Positions 1 through 5,514 are shown, numbered from the stretch's first letter. The stretch is 5,514 nucleotides of DNA from Pseudomonas sp. (GCA_003523465.1 DQAA01000350.1:1-5514), one strand, 5' to 3'. Notes: generated from the sequence alone by a model not told the origin. Numbers and translations are program-made.

Positions 1-1
1 G

Positions 2-1573
2 CAGGATCGCCAGTACTTCTACGATGTCGCCAAACGCAACGACCAGATTCTCTACGGAGCCCTGGACTACGACATCACCCCCGACACCACCGTCGGCCTG
101 GGCATCGCCTATGAGCGCCTGGATGCTACCCCGTGCTGGCATGGCCTGCCCCGCTACAGCAACGGCAAGAGCCTCGAGCTAAGCCGCTCTACCTGCCTCG
201 GCGCCTCGTGGAACAACTGGGAGAGCGAGCGCACCACGCTGTTCGCCGACCTGGCGCACCGGCTGAACGAAGACTGGACATTCAAGTTCGCCGGGGTCTG
301 GACCCACAACGACCAGGACATCAAGTACGCCCTCTCGGAAACCCCAGGCGGCGTCACTCCGGGCGCGACTGCGGCGCCGTCCTCTGTCTATTCCGGGCTG
401 TTCGACTACGACCAAAGCGACTATGGCTTCGATGCGTACCTGGACGGCCAGTTCGAGGCCTTCGGCCTGAACCACGAACTGGTCCTCGGCGCCAACGCCA
501 GCCGTGCCACCACTCACGACCGCTGGGCGCTGATCAACATGAACGGCCTGCCTGGTGTCTCGCAGGATCCGTTCAATCCCAACCCGCACCTGCCTGAACC
601 AGCGGACGCCTACTATGCTCCCAACTCCTACCGCGGCGGACCGCTGCCCACGGAGTCGGACACCCGGCAGTTCGGCACCTACGCCACCTTGCGCCTGAAA
701 CTGGCCGAGCCGCTGACCTTCGTCCTCGGCTCGCGGGTGAGCTGGTACCGCAACAGCCGCGACTCCTATACCCAGGCCTGGGACTACTGGCAGCATGACC
801 GCAGCCAGGAAAACGGCCAGGTCACGCCTTTTGCCGCGCTGGTCTACGACCTGGACGAAAACTGGTCGGTCTACACCAGCTACGCCGATATCTTCCAGCC
901 GCAGAGCACCTACACCGACGAATCCGGCAGTCCGCTGCAGCCCAAGACCGGCGCCAGCTACGAGATCGGCATCAAGGGCGAGTTGCTGGACGGTCGCGTC
1001 AATACCGCCTTCAACCTGTTCCGCACGGTCGAGGAACATCGCGCCGAAGCCAACTACGACAGCACCTGCATCGGCTCCTCGGACGGCTACTGCTACAGCG
1101 ACGTGGGCAAGGTCCGGGCGCAGGGCTTCGAAGCGGAAGTCAGCGGCGAGGTCCTTGACCGCCTGCAACTGCTGGCAGGCTACACCTACACCCAGACCCG
1201 CTACCTGGAAAGCGCCAACAGCAACCCCCAGGAGCCGACCTTCTCGACTACCTACTTCCCCCGCCACCTGTTCAGGGCCTGGAGCGACTATCAGTTGCCC
1301 GGGGAACTGGAGCGCTGGAGCCTTGGCGCCGGGGTCACCGCGCAGAGCGATGTTTCGGTACACAACGCGAGGCCGGCAGTGACCTCGGTCCAGGCCGGCT
1401 ACGCCATCTGGAGCGGCCGGGTCGCCTACCGGATTGACGAGCACTGGACCGTGGCGCTCAACGGCAACAACCTGTTCGACAAGAAGTACTACCAAAGCGT
1501 GGGCGCAGTGTCGTGGGGCAACTTCTACGGTGAACCGCGCAACCTCATGGTCAGCCTCAAGGGCACGTTCTGA
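2..1573 (+). CDS. TonB-dependent ferri-siderophore receptor, FpvA/FhuE type (5' end missing)
   Basis: This is an outer-membrane beta-barrel receptor that takes up an iron-siderophore complex using energy from TonB-ExbB-ExbD. The reading frame is open from base 2 to the TGA at 1571-1573 and gives 523 residues. The signal peptide, TonB box and most of the plug lie upstream; family members run to about 700-820 residues. Visible marks are the plug-to-barrel transition (YGALDYDITPDTTVGLG, about residues 18-34), the WHGLPRY loop, and two cysteine pairs (C45/C65 and C356/C364) as expected in extracellular loops. Alternating barrel strands follow, and the end is typical: NGNNLFDKKYY, then GNFYGEPRNLMVSLKGTF with a terminal Phe as outer-membrane proteins have. 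The family assignment is firm. The exact siderophore (pyoverdine or a hydroxamate xenosiderophore) cannot be read from this part. No Fur box can be judged because the promoter is outside the window. Confidence 0.93.
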   Translation, partial: QDRQYFYDVAKRNDQILYGALDYDITPDTTVGLGIAYERLDATPCWHGLPRYSNGKSLELSRSTCLGASWNNWESERTTLFADLAHRLNEDWTFKFAGVWTHNDQDIKYALSETPGGVTPGATAAPSSVYSGLFDYDQSDYGFDAYLDGQFEAFGLNHELVLGANASRATTHDRWALINMNGLPGVSQDPFNPNPHLPEPADAYYAPNSYRGGPLPTESDTRQFGTYATLRLKLAEPLTFVLGSRVSWYRNSRDSYTQAWDYWQHDRSQENGQVTPFAALVYDLDENWSVYTSYADIFQPQSTYTDESGSPLQPKTGASYEIGIKGELLDGRVNTAFNLFRTVEEHRAEANYDSTCIGSSDGYCYSDVGKVRAQGFEAEVSGEVLDRLQLLAGYTYTQTRYLESANSNPQEPTFSTTYFPRHLFRAWSDYQLPGELERWSLGAGVTAQSDVSVHNARPAVTSVQAGYAIWSGRVAYRIDEHWTVALNGNNLFDKKYYQSVGAVSWGNFYGEPRNLMVSLKGTF

Positions 1574-1594
1574 TCGCTGTCCGCGATTGAAACT

Positions 1595-1632
1595 TCGGAC
1601 AGCATCGTTGCCCTGCCGGCGATGTTGTCCGA
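1595..1632 (+). terminator. Strong hairpin just after the receptor gene (terminator-like, no T-run)
   Basis: The arms CGGACAGCATCG (1596-1607) and CGATGTTGTCCG (1620-1631) pair over 12 bp with one G-U wobble. The T1595-A1632 pair and further inner pairs extend the stem to about 16 bp around a CCCTGC loop. It begins 22 bases after the receptor stop codon. No clear T-run follows (ATCAGACATATTTC), so it may act as a 3'-end stabiliser rather than as an intrinsic terminator by itself. Its left arm can also pair with GCTGTCCG at 1576-1583, giving a competing fold. Confidence 0.5.
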
Positions 1633-1653
1633 TCAGACATATTTCTCGACCGT

Positions 1654-1708
1654 CAATCTTGACCGGCACAACGCCATCATGGACGATGGCCGTTTTTTTG
1701 ACGGCGAC
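1654..1708 (+). repeat. Imperfect direct repeat, copy A (55 bp), before the three-gene operon
   Basis: This stretch aligns without gaps to 4325-4379, with 42 of 55 bases identical by my count. The match includes a 15-base exact run (CATGGACGATGGCCG, 1678-1692), a T-rich stretch after it and a shared TTGACC (1659-1664). The copies lie 2671 bp apart and bracket the operon. Both contain a terminator-like hairpin. Similarity fades upstream of CAAT and downstream of the GAC at 1706-1708. I do not recognise it as a named repeat family. Confidence 0.7.
1673..1699 (+). terminator. Rho-independent terminator candidate between receptor and operon
   Basis: The arms GCCATC (1673-1678) and GATGGC (1685-1690) pair perfectly around the 6-base loop ATGGAC. 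CG and a run of seven Ts (1693-1699) follow. Allowing one bulged C, the stem extends as AACGCCATC with GATGGCCGTT. The position, about 100 bases after the receptor stop and 80 before the next start, suits ending the receptor transcript. It could instead lie in the operon leader and act as an attenuator. The stem is short and only moderately GC-rich, so efficiency is uncertain. Confidence 0.5.
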
Positions 1709-1779
1709 AACCCGGCGCTCTCGATACTCCGTTGAGGATTCATCTTGTCCGGGAAGACTTTTGAGTTGCGATCTTCACC

Positions 1780-2952
1780 ATGAAACGCGTTTACCTGATA
1801 AACAACGTCAAGGATGGCGGCAAGACCTATCTCGGGTATCTGCTACCGGCCTTGAACGCCCTGCGCCACGAATACGACTGCGTCGTCCTGCAGACCGCCC
1901 TCACCGGCCTGAGCACAGCGCAGGCCGAGGACGTCCTGGATTATCCCGTCGAAGAAGTCGAACTGGATTACATCGCGCGGCTGAAGTCCCAGACCATCAT
2001 TTCCAATGATGCGTTTATCGGCCGGGCCCTCGACGAGTCGAACTTCGCGATATTCATCTCCCACGGCAACGTCGGCATGCCGATCAAGGACAAGCATTAC
2101 GCGTCCAGCCTGATGTCGTTCTTCGATGCGATCGTGTCGCCCTCCCGATCGTTCTTCAGCTTGCTGGAAAAAGGCCTGGCGCTTTATCGCCACGACCGCC
2201 AAACGCTGGAACTCAACGCCCGGACGCTCAGGTCGGACCTTCGCAAAACCAGCGTGATCTCCACGCTGCCGGTGAAGCTTCCCGACGCCTTCGATGCCCC
2301 GCCTGCATACCCGGAAACACCGGGCACCTATGTGGTTGGCATCCTGCCAACGCAGAAAGGGATATGCCCCGAGGGTGGTTCCCTGTTTGAGAACATGGTC
2401 GAGGTCATCAACGCGACCAAGGCCCAGATACCTCACGCGAGGATCATCCTGCGCCCCTACATGACCGACCTTGAACATCCGTACATCCAGGAGATGTGTC
2501 ATCAACTCTCCCAGTACCCATGGATTTCGATCGATCAAACCAAGGGCCGCAGCGAGGACTTCTATCGGCAGTGCGACACCGTCATCACCGACGCTTCGAG
2601 CGGTGGCGTGTCATTCATGCTCAATACCTGCCGGCTGCCCATCTACTACGTGCCGTCCGACGGTCAGCAACACCCCATCGTCGGGGCGTGGCTCGAACGA
2701 ATGGCGAATACCTTGCCCATCGCCAGGAATGGCAACGAGCTGAAAGACCTGCTGCATGGGTTCGAACTGCTCACCTCCGAACAGCATTTCACCATCTACA
2801 AGAACTTCTACGAATCGGAGTTCGGCGGTTTCCATCCTCCGCAGGAAGTCTTCCTGGACCTGGTCAAGAACCACCATGACTGCGTCTTCCGCGAATTCTC
2901 GATGGCGGCCGACGGAAGCCTGGACCAGGGAGCCGGCCGGCATGGACAGTGA
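1780..2952 (+). CDS. CDP-glycerol glycerophosphotransferase-like (GT-B-like) protein
   Basis: This 390-residue protein has no signal peptide or membrane segment and is probably cytoplasmic or peripheral to the inner membrane. Its pattern resembles the TagB/TagF glycerophosphotransferase family. IFISHGNVGMPIK (residues 91-103) matches the family 'wHG..K' site and is followed by FDAIVSPS (115-122). GILPTQKG (187-194) resembles the 'yaPTwR' strand and IILRPYMTD (222-230) the 'RPHP' region. DTVITDASSGGVSFM (266-280), then LPIYYV (286-291), matches the nucleotide-binding 'D.lITDySS...P..y' motif, with Ala in place of the usual Tyr. The family moves phosphopolyol groups from CDP donors to glycans; the substrate here is unknown. 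ATG 1780 is the first usable start after an in-frame TGA at 1762-1764, but it has no clear Shine-Dalgarno sequence. The 3' end overlaps the kinase gene by 11 bp. Sampled GC (52-58%) is below that of the receptor gene. A different GT-B transferase is the main alternative. Confidence 0.62.
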   Translation: MKRVYLINNVKDGGKTYLGYLLPALNALRHEYDCVVLQTALTGLSTAQAEDVLDYPVEEVELDYIARLKSQTIISNDAFIGRALDESNFAIFISHGNVGMPIKDKHYASSLMSFFDAIVSPSRSFFSLLEKGLALYRHDRQTLELNARTLRSDLRKTSVISTLPVKLPDAFDAPPAYPETPGTYVVGILPTQKGICPEGGSLFENMVEVINATKAQIPHARIILRPYMTDLEHPYIQEMCHQLSQYPWISIDQTKGRSEDFYRQCDTVITDASSGGVSFMLNTCRLPIYYVPSDGQQHPIVGAWLERMANTLPIARNGNELKDLLHGFELLTSEQHFTIYKNFYESEFGGFHPPQEVFLDLVKNHHDCVFREFSMAADGSLDQGAGRHGQ

Positions 2953-3490
2953 CGGCAAAGGCCAAGTGGTATGGATCACCGGGCTCTCTGGGGCAGGAAA
3001 GTCGACCCTGGCCCGGGAGTTTGCCGCCGGGCTTCGCGACCAGGGGCATGGGGTCGTCCTGCTCGATGGTGATGAATTGCGCGATGTATTCGGCAGCACC
3101 GGCAGCGCTCCGCCAAGCTACGCGCGGGAAGGACGCCTGGCGCTGGCCCTGCAATATGCACAACTGTGCCGGGTCATCGCGGCCCAGGGGCATATCGTGG
3201 TGATCGCGACGATCTCGCTGTTTCACGAAGTGCATGCCTGGAACCGCCTGCATTTGCCCGACTACTTCGAAGTCTATTTGAAGGTCCCGCTGGAGGAACT
3301 GCGCCGCCGGGATCCCAAGGGTATCTATCGGCGCTTTGACGCCGGCGAACTGCACAACGTTGCGGGCCTCGACCTGCCGGTGGATGAACCAAGCGCGCCG
3401 GACTGGATGGCGGAGTTTGCGCCCCAGCGCACGGCCCAGGCGCTGAAGGATGATTTGCTGCAGCGTTTTTATAAAAGGAAATTGGCATGA
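2942..3490 (+). CDS. CysC-fold (adenylylsulfate kinase-like) P-loop kinase, probably not an APS kinase
   Basis: This 182-residue kinase has the APS-kinase layout: Walker A in ITGLSGAGKST (residues 12-22), LDGDELRD (41-48), strand VVIATISLF (86-94), EVYLKVPLEELRRRDPKG (110-127) and AGLDLPVDEPSAPD (141-154). True CysC proteins have DGDNVRH, a GFS..DR.ENIRR segment and ISPFR..R, which bind APS. Here the matching stretches are DGDELRD, YAREGRLALAL and ISLFHEVHAWNR, so the fold and ATP site are kept while the APS site is changed. A related kinase acts on a CDP-phosphoramidate intermediate in Campylobacter (Cj1415), so another phosphorylated acceptor is plausible. The start at ATG 2942 has AGGGAG (2927-2932) nine bases upstream and overlaps the preceding gene by 11 bp. 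The stop shares ATGA with the methyltransferase start. The CysC-family fold is nearly certain; the substrate is inferred. Confidence 0.85.
   Translation: MDSDGKGQVVWITGLSGAGKSTLAREFAAGLRDQGHGVVLLDGDELRDVFGSTGSAPPSYAREGRLALALQYAQLCRVIAAQGHIVVIATISLFHEVHAWNRLHLPDYFEVYLKVPLEELRRRDPKGIYRRFDAGELHNVAGLDLPVDEPSAPDWMAEFAPQRTAQALKDDLLQRFYKRKLA
3475..3479 (+). promoter_or_regulatory. Ribosome binding site AAGGA for the methyltransferase
   Basis: AAGGA lies seven bases before ATG 3487 and inside the last codons of the kinase gene. The surrounding sequence is unusually AT-rich, including the 10-base palindrome TTTTATAAAA at 3467-3476, in otherwise GC-rich DNA. It sets the start at 3487 and supports translational coupling through the ATGA overlap. 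Confidence 0.75.
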
Positions 3491-4236
3491 AAACCGAGTG
3501 GGACTACACCAGCCTGGCTGACGCTTACCTGCAACGCCCCGACTACGCCGATGCTGCGATCGATGCGATGCTCGCGATCGCAGGGGCCGGGAAAGGCGAC
3601 AAGGTGTGCGATGTCGGAGCCGGCGTCGCGCACCTGACCATGATGCTGGCCGCTCGCGGCATGGAAGTGGTGGCCGTCGAACCCAACGACGCCATGCGCG
3701 CCAACGGTATCGCCCGCACCCTCGACCTGGCCGATGTCAGCTGGTTCGAAGGCACCGGCGAAGCGACCGGACAAGCCGCCCAGGCTTTCGACCTGGTGAC
3801 CTTCGGCAGCTCCTTCAACGTCTGCGACCGCCAGCAGGCGCTGGAGGAAACCGCACGGATTCTGAAACCTCGGGGCTGGTTTGCCTGCATGTGGAACCAC
3901 CGTCACCTCGATGACCCGATCCAGGCCCGGATCGAAGCCATCATCAAGGAACGGGTGCCGGGCTACGGCTATGGCAGCCGCCGCGAAGACCAGACGTCGA
4001 TCATCGACGCCAGCGCCCTGTTCGGACCGGTCGTGCATCTCGACGCGCGGGTCATCCACCAACAGACGGTCGAGCAATGCGTCGAGGCCTGGCGCTCCCA
4101 CGCAACCCTGGAGCGGCAAGCCGGCGCGGGGTTCCCTGAAGTGGTCAGCGCGATCGAGGACTACCTGAACAGCCTCGACACCGCCGCGATCCAGATTCCG
4201 TACTCGACCAACATCTGGGTTGCCCGGCTGAAGTAA
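3487..4236 (+). CDS. Class I SAM-dependent methyltransferase (Methyltransf_11-like)
   Basis: This 249-residue soluble protein has a Rossmann-type SAM-binding core: motif I VCDVGAGVAHLT (residues 40-51), the acidic post-I loop VVAVEPND (61-68) with E65 placed to bind the SAM ribose, FDLVTFGSSFNV (101-112), and ILKPRGWFACMWNHRHLDDPI (125-145, start of the post-core lid). The C-terminal third is a less conserved substrate-binding part, including GYGSRREDQTSIID. Its start overlaps the kinase stop as ATGA and follows a good AAGGA site, so it is the third gene of the operon. In context it probably methylates a product of the two preceding enzymes, perhaps an O-methyl on a phosphate-linked group; this is inference. 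The enzyme class is firm, the substrate unknown. A hairpin and a terminator-like element follow. Confidence 0.88.
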   Translation: MKTEWDYTSLADAYLQRPDYADAAIDAMLAIAGAGKGDKVCDVGAGVAHLTMMLAARGMEVVAVEPNDAMRANGIARTLDLADVSWFEGTGEATGQAAQAFDLVTFGSSFNVCDRQQALEETARILKPRGWFACMWNHRHLDDPIQARIEAIIKERVPGYGYGSRREDQTSIIDASALFGPVVHLDARVIHQQTVEQCVEAWRSHATLERQAGAGFPEVVSAIEDYLNSLDTAAIQIPYSTNIWVARLK

Positions 4237-4266
4237 GGGCCGTTCTGGTCGTGATGGTCTGAAAGC

Positions 4267-4297
4267 TGATGCGGACTCGCTCACAGGGTCCGCGTCG
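4267..4297 (+). terminator. Hairpin after the methyltransferase gene (weak terminator-like)
   Basis: GCGGAC (4271-4276) pairs perfectly with GTCCGC (4288-4293). Flanking bases, including G-U wobbles, extend the stem to about 12 bp (4267-4278 with 4286-4297) around the loop GCTCACA. It begins 31 bases after the operon's last stop codon. No T-run follows, so it may protect the 3' end or act with the T-tailed hairpin further down. Confidence 0.4.
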
Positions 4298-4343
4298 CAC
4301 CTTCGAGTAGTGCCCTGCCTCAAACAATATTGACCAGCATATC

Positions 4344-4369
4344 GCTGCCATGGACGATGGCCGCTTTTT
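4344..4369 (+). terminator. Terminator or attenuator candidate in the GST leader
   Basis: GCCAT (4347-4351) pairs with ATGGC (4357-4361) around the loop GGACG. After one T-C mismatch, GC (4344-4345) pairs with GC (4363-4364). Five Ts follow directly (4365-4369). The structure is the counterpart of 1673-1699. It ends the operon transcript or, because it lies 16 bases from the GST start, controls read-through into GST. A GST promoter downstream of it is nearly impossible given the spacing, so GST transcription must pass through it. Confidence 0.42.
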
Positions 4370-4373
4370 GCAC

Positions 4374-4378
4374 AAGGA
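4374..4378 (+). promoter_or_regulatory. Ribosome binding site AAGGA that decides the GST start
   Basis: AAGGA lies seven bases before ATG 4386. This favours 4386 over the in-frame ATG at 4350, which has no Shine-Dalgarno sequence and would place the hairpin and this site inside the gene. Starting at 4386 also begins the protein directly on the first beta strand of the thioredoxin fold (MLRILG). Confidence 0.8.
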
Positions 4379-4385
4379 CGAACAG

Positions 4386-5009
4386 ATGCTACGGATTCTG
4401 GGCAAAGCCACCTCCATCAACGTACGCAAGGTCCTCTGGACCTGCGCCGAAATCGGCCTCCCCTTCGAGCGCGAAGACTGGGGTTCGGGCTTCCGGCCCC
4501 TCGACACCCCTGAGTACCTCGCCCTCAACCCCAACGCCATGATCCCGGTCATCCAGGACGGCGACTTCACCCTTTGGGAATCCAACAGCATCATCCGCTA
4601 CCTGGCGACGCGCTACGGCGAGGCGGCGCTGTATCCGGTCGAGGCGCAGGCCCGGGCCCGGGTCGATCAATGGATCGACTGGCAGGCCTCCGACCTGAAC
4701 CGCTCGTGGAGCTATACCTTCATGTCGCTGGTGCGCCAGTCACCCTTGCATCAGTCACCGCAAGCGCTCGCCGCCGGGCAGGCGGAGTGGTCGCGGTACA
4801 TGGGCATTCTCGATCAGCAACTTGCCCGGACCGGCGCCTTCGTTGCAGGGGAGCAGTTCACCCTGGCCGATATTCCGCTGGGGCTGTCGGTCAACCGCTG
4901 GTTCGGGACGCCGTTCGAGCGTCCGCATCTGCCAGCGGTGAGTGAGTATTACGAACGCTTGAGCCAGCGGCAGGGGTATCTGCTGCATGGCCGTAACGGG
5001 ACGCCTTGA
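4386..5009 (+). CDS. Glutathione S-transferase family protein
   Basis: This 207-residue cytoplasmic protein has the usual length and two-domain plan of bacterial GSTs. The N-terminal thioredoxin-like domain runs over residues 1 to about 78. It opens with [18 protein letters not shown], where T9/S10 sit at the catalytic position before helix 1. It continues with the cis-proline strand NAMIPVI (P54) and the glutathione gamma-glutamyl-binding ESNSIIRYL (E65/S66). The C-terminal helical domain includes [15 protein letters not shown] (152-166), the conserved N-capping box and core Asp (D162). It probably conjugates glutathione to electrophiles or reduces peroxides or disulfides; the substrate cannot be told. 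The gene after it starts only 3 bp past the stop, so the two are likely cotranscribed. Its leader contains the repeat-borne hairpin. Confidence 0.93.
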   Translation: MLRILGKATSINVRKVLWTCAEIGLPFEREDWGSGFRPLDTPEYLALNPNAMIPVIQDGDFTLWESNSIIRYLATRYGEAALYPVEAQARARVDQWIDWQASDLNRSWSYTFMSLVRQSPLHQSPQALAAGQAEWSRYMGILDQQLARTGAFVAGEQFTLADIPLGLSVNRWFGTPFERPHLPAVSEYYERLSQRQGYLLHGRNGTP

Positions 5010-5012
5010 ACC

Positions 5013-5514
5013 ATGCAACGCATCGTCATCCTGGGCAACGCCGGCAGCGGCAAGTCCACCCTCGCCCGCGAATTGGGCAGGCATCTCGACCTGCCGGTGG
5101 TGCACCTGGACAGGCTGTTCTGGCAACCCGGCTGGGTCGAGCCGGACGCGGAACAGTTTCGCCAGCGGGTACGCGACTCGGTGGCGGGGGACCGCTGGGT
5201 TTGCGAAGGCAATTACTCCCGGCGCACGTTCGACCTGCGCCTGCCCCGCGCCGATGTGGTGATCTGGCTCGATACGCCGCGGCTGACCTGCGCCCTGAGG
5301 GTGATCAGGCGCAGTGCGTTCCAGCGGGTCCGGCCTGATCTTGCCGAAGGGTGCAATGAGAAGTTCGACCGGGCGTTCCTCGAATTTCTCAAGTGGGTCT
5401 GGCAGTTCGACGGGGATTATCGGCGAGGAATAGAGGGGGTGCGCATGGCGGTGGCGCCGGAGGTGCCGGTGGTGCATCTGTGCGGGACGAAGGAGATCCG
5501 GCAGTTCGTCGAAA
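5013..5514 (+). CDS. P-loop nucleotide kinase-like / FlaR-type 'topology modulation' protein (3' end cut)
   Basis: The frame is open from ATG 5013 to the window edge and gives 167 residues; relatives are about 170-180 long, so only a few residues are probably missing. Walker A is GNAGSGKST (residues 8-16). It is followed by HLDRLFWQPGW (31-41), RWVCEGNYSRR (61-71, substrate loop) and the Walker B-like strand ADVVIWLDTPRLTCALRVIRRS (80-101) with an arginine-rich lid. This is the pattern of small adenylate-kinase-like ATPases often labelled 'DNA topology modulation protein FlaR' or 'AAA family ATPase'; their true substrate is poorly known. No strong Shine-Dalgarno is visible, and with 3 bp to the GST stop translation is probably coupled. 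Confidence 0.85.
   Translation, partial: MQRIVILGNAGSGKSTLARELGRHLDLPVVHLDRLFWQPGWVEPDAEQFRQRVRDSVAGDRWVCEGNYSRRTFDLRLPRADVVIWLDTPRLTCALRVIRRSAFQRVRPDLAEGCNEKFDRAFLEFLKWVWQFDGDYRRGIEGVRMAVAPEVPVVHLCGTKEIRQFVE

Larger units (their letters stand above)
4325..4379 (+). repeat. Imperfect direct repeat, copy B (55 bp), before the GST gene
   Basis: This is the second copy of the element at 1654-1708, with 42 of 55 bases identical and no gaps. It begins 88 bases after the methyltransferase stop; copy A begins 80 bases after the receptor stop, so spacing from the upstream gene is alike. Spacing to the downstream gene differs: copy B ends 6 bases before the GST start and includes its ribosome binding site, while copy A ends 71 bases before ATG 1780. 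Confidence 0.7.

Noticed and set aside
179..1669. A 496-codon open frame on the - strand across the receptor gene
   Set aside because: It is the antisense shadow of a GC-rich coding sequence: low-complexity Val/Ala/Gly/Arg protein with no recognisable motif. The + frame has clear receptor motifs.
1659..1688. TTGACC in both repeat copies as a sigma-70 -35 box
   Set aside because: Seventeen bases downstream there is ACGATG (copy A) or GACGAT (copy B), poor -10 matches that fall inside the hairpin.
1574..1779. Fur box or sigma-factor promoter in the receptor-operon gap
   Set aside because: I see no GATAATGATTATC-like palindrome or convincing -35/-10 pair, so no promoter is annotated, although the operon probably has one here.
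2942..3490. Naming this gene cysC (sulfate assimilation)
   Set aside because: Key APS-contacting motifs are altered and no sulfate-assimilation genes are nearby.
3469..4323. A 284-codon open frame on the - strand across the methyltransferase
   Set aside because: It lies antisense to a gene with clear SAM-binding motifs; its translation shows no domain and its end runs into the intergenic region.
4350..4385. Upstream in-frame ATG (4350) as the GST start
   Set aside because: It has no Shine-Dalgarno sequence, adds 12 residues before the first beta strand and would translate through the hairpin; ATG 4386 has AAGGA at ideal spacing.
4755..5477. A 240-codon open frame on the - strand across the GST and P-loop genes
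   Set aside because: It crosses the junction of two well-supported + genes, is rich in Pro/Arg/His and has no motif.
1..5514. CRISPR array, tRNA/rRNA, insertion sequence or transposase
   Set aside because: There are no regularly spaced repeats, no cloverleaf-like sequence, no terminal inverted repeats and no transposase motif.

Overview
The window looks like chromosomal DNA from a GC-rich gammaproteobacterium, most likely a fluorescent-group Pseudomonas. The reasons are strong G/C preference at third codon positions, an FpvA/FhuE-type ferri-siderophore receptor, a GST of a style common in pseudomonads, and tight gene packing. The genus is an inference; the window holds no rRNA or other marker gene. 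All six genes lie on the + strand, and the first and last are cut by the window edges.

Layout. Positions 2-1573 hold the last 523 residues of a TonB-dependent siderophore receptor (end of plug and most of the barrel). A 206-bp gap follows, with a strong hairpin (1595-1632) and a terminator-like hairpin plus seven Ts (1673-1699). Positions 1780-4236 hold a compact three-gene operon with overlapping reading frames. Its genes encode a CDP-glycerol glycerophosphotransferase-like (GT-B-like) protein, a divergent adenylylsulfate-kinase (CysC)-fold kinase and a class I SAM-dependent methyltransferase. A second gap (4237-4385) holds another hairpin and a second copy of the terminator-like element. 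It is followed by a glutathione S-transferase gene (4386-5009) and, 3 bp later, a P-loop nucleotide kinase-like gene (5013 to the window end).

The part most worth a second look is the three-gene operon. A phosphate-group transferase-like enzyme, a kinase that keeps the CysC fold but lacks the usual APS-binding residues, and a methyltransferase are translationally coupled. This suggests a small pathway that makes, transfers and methylates a phosphate-containing group on a glycan or metabolite. The enzyme classes loosely recall the methyl-phosphoramidate capsule pathway of Campylobacter, but its nucleotidyltransferase and amide-forming enzymes are not in this window. The operon sits between two imperfect copies (42 of 55 bases identical by my count) of one element, 2671 bp apart. 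Both copies fold into a hairpin followed by a T-run. This fits either insertion of the operon into an ancestral receptor-GST locus, or a shared regulatory/terminator module.
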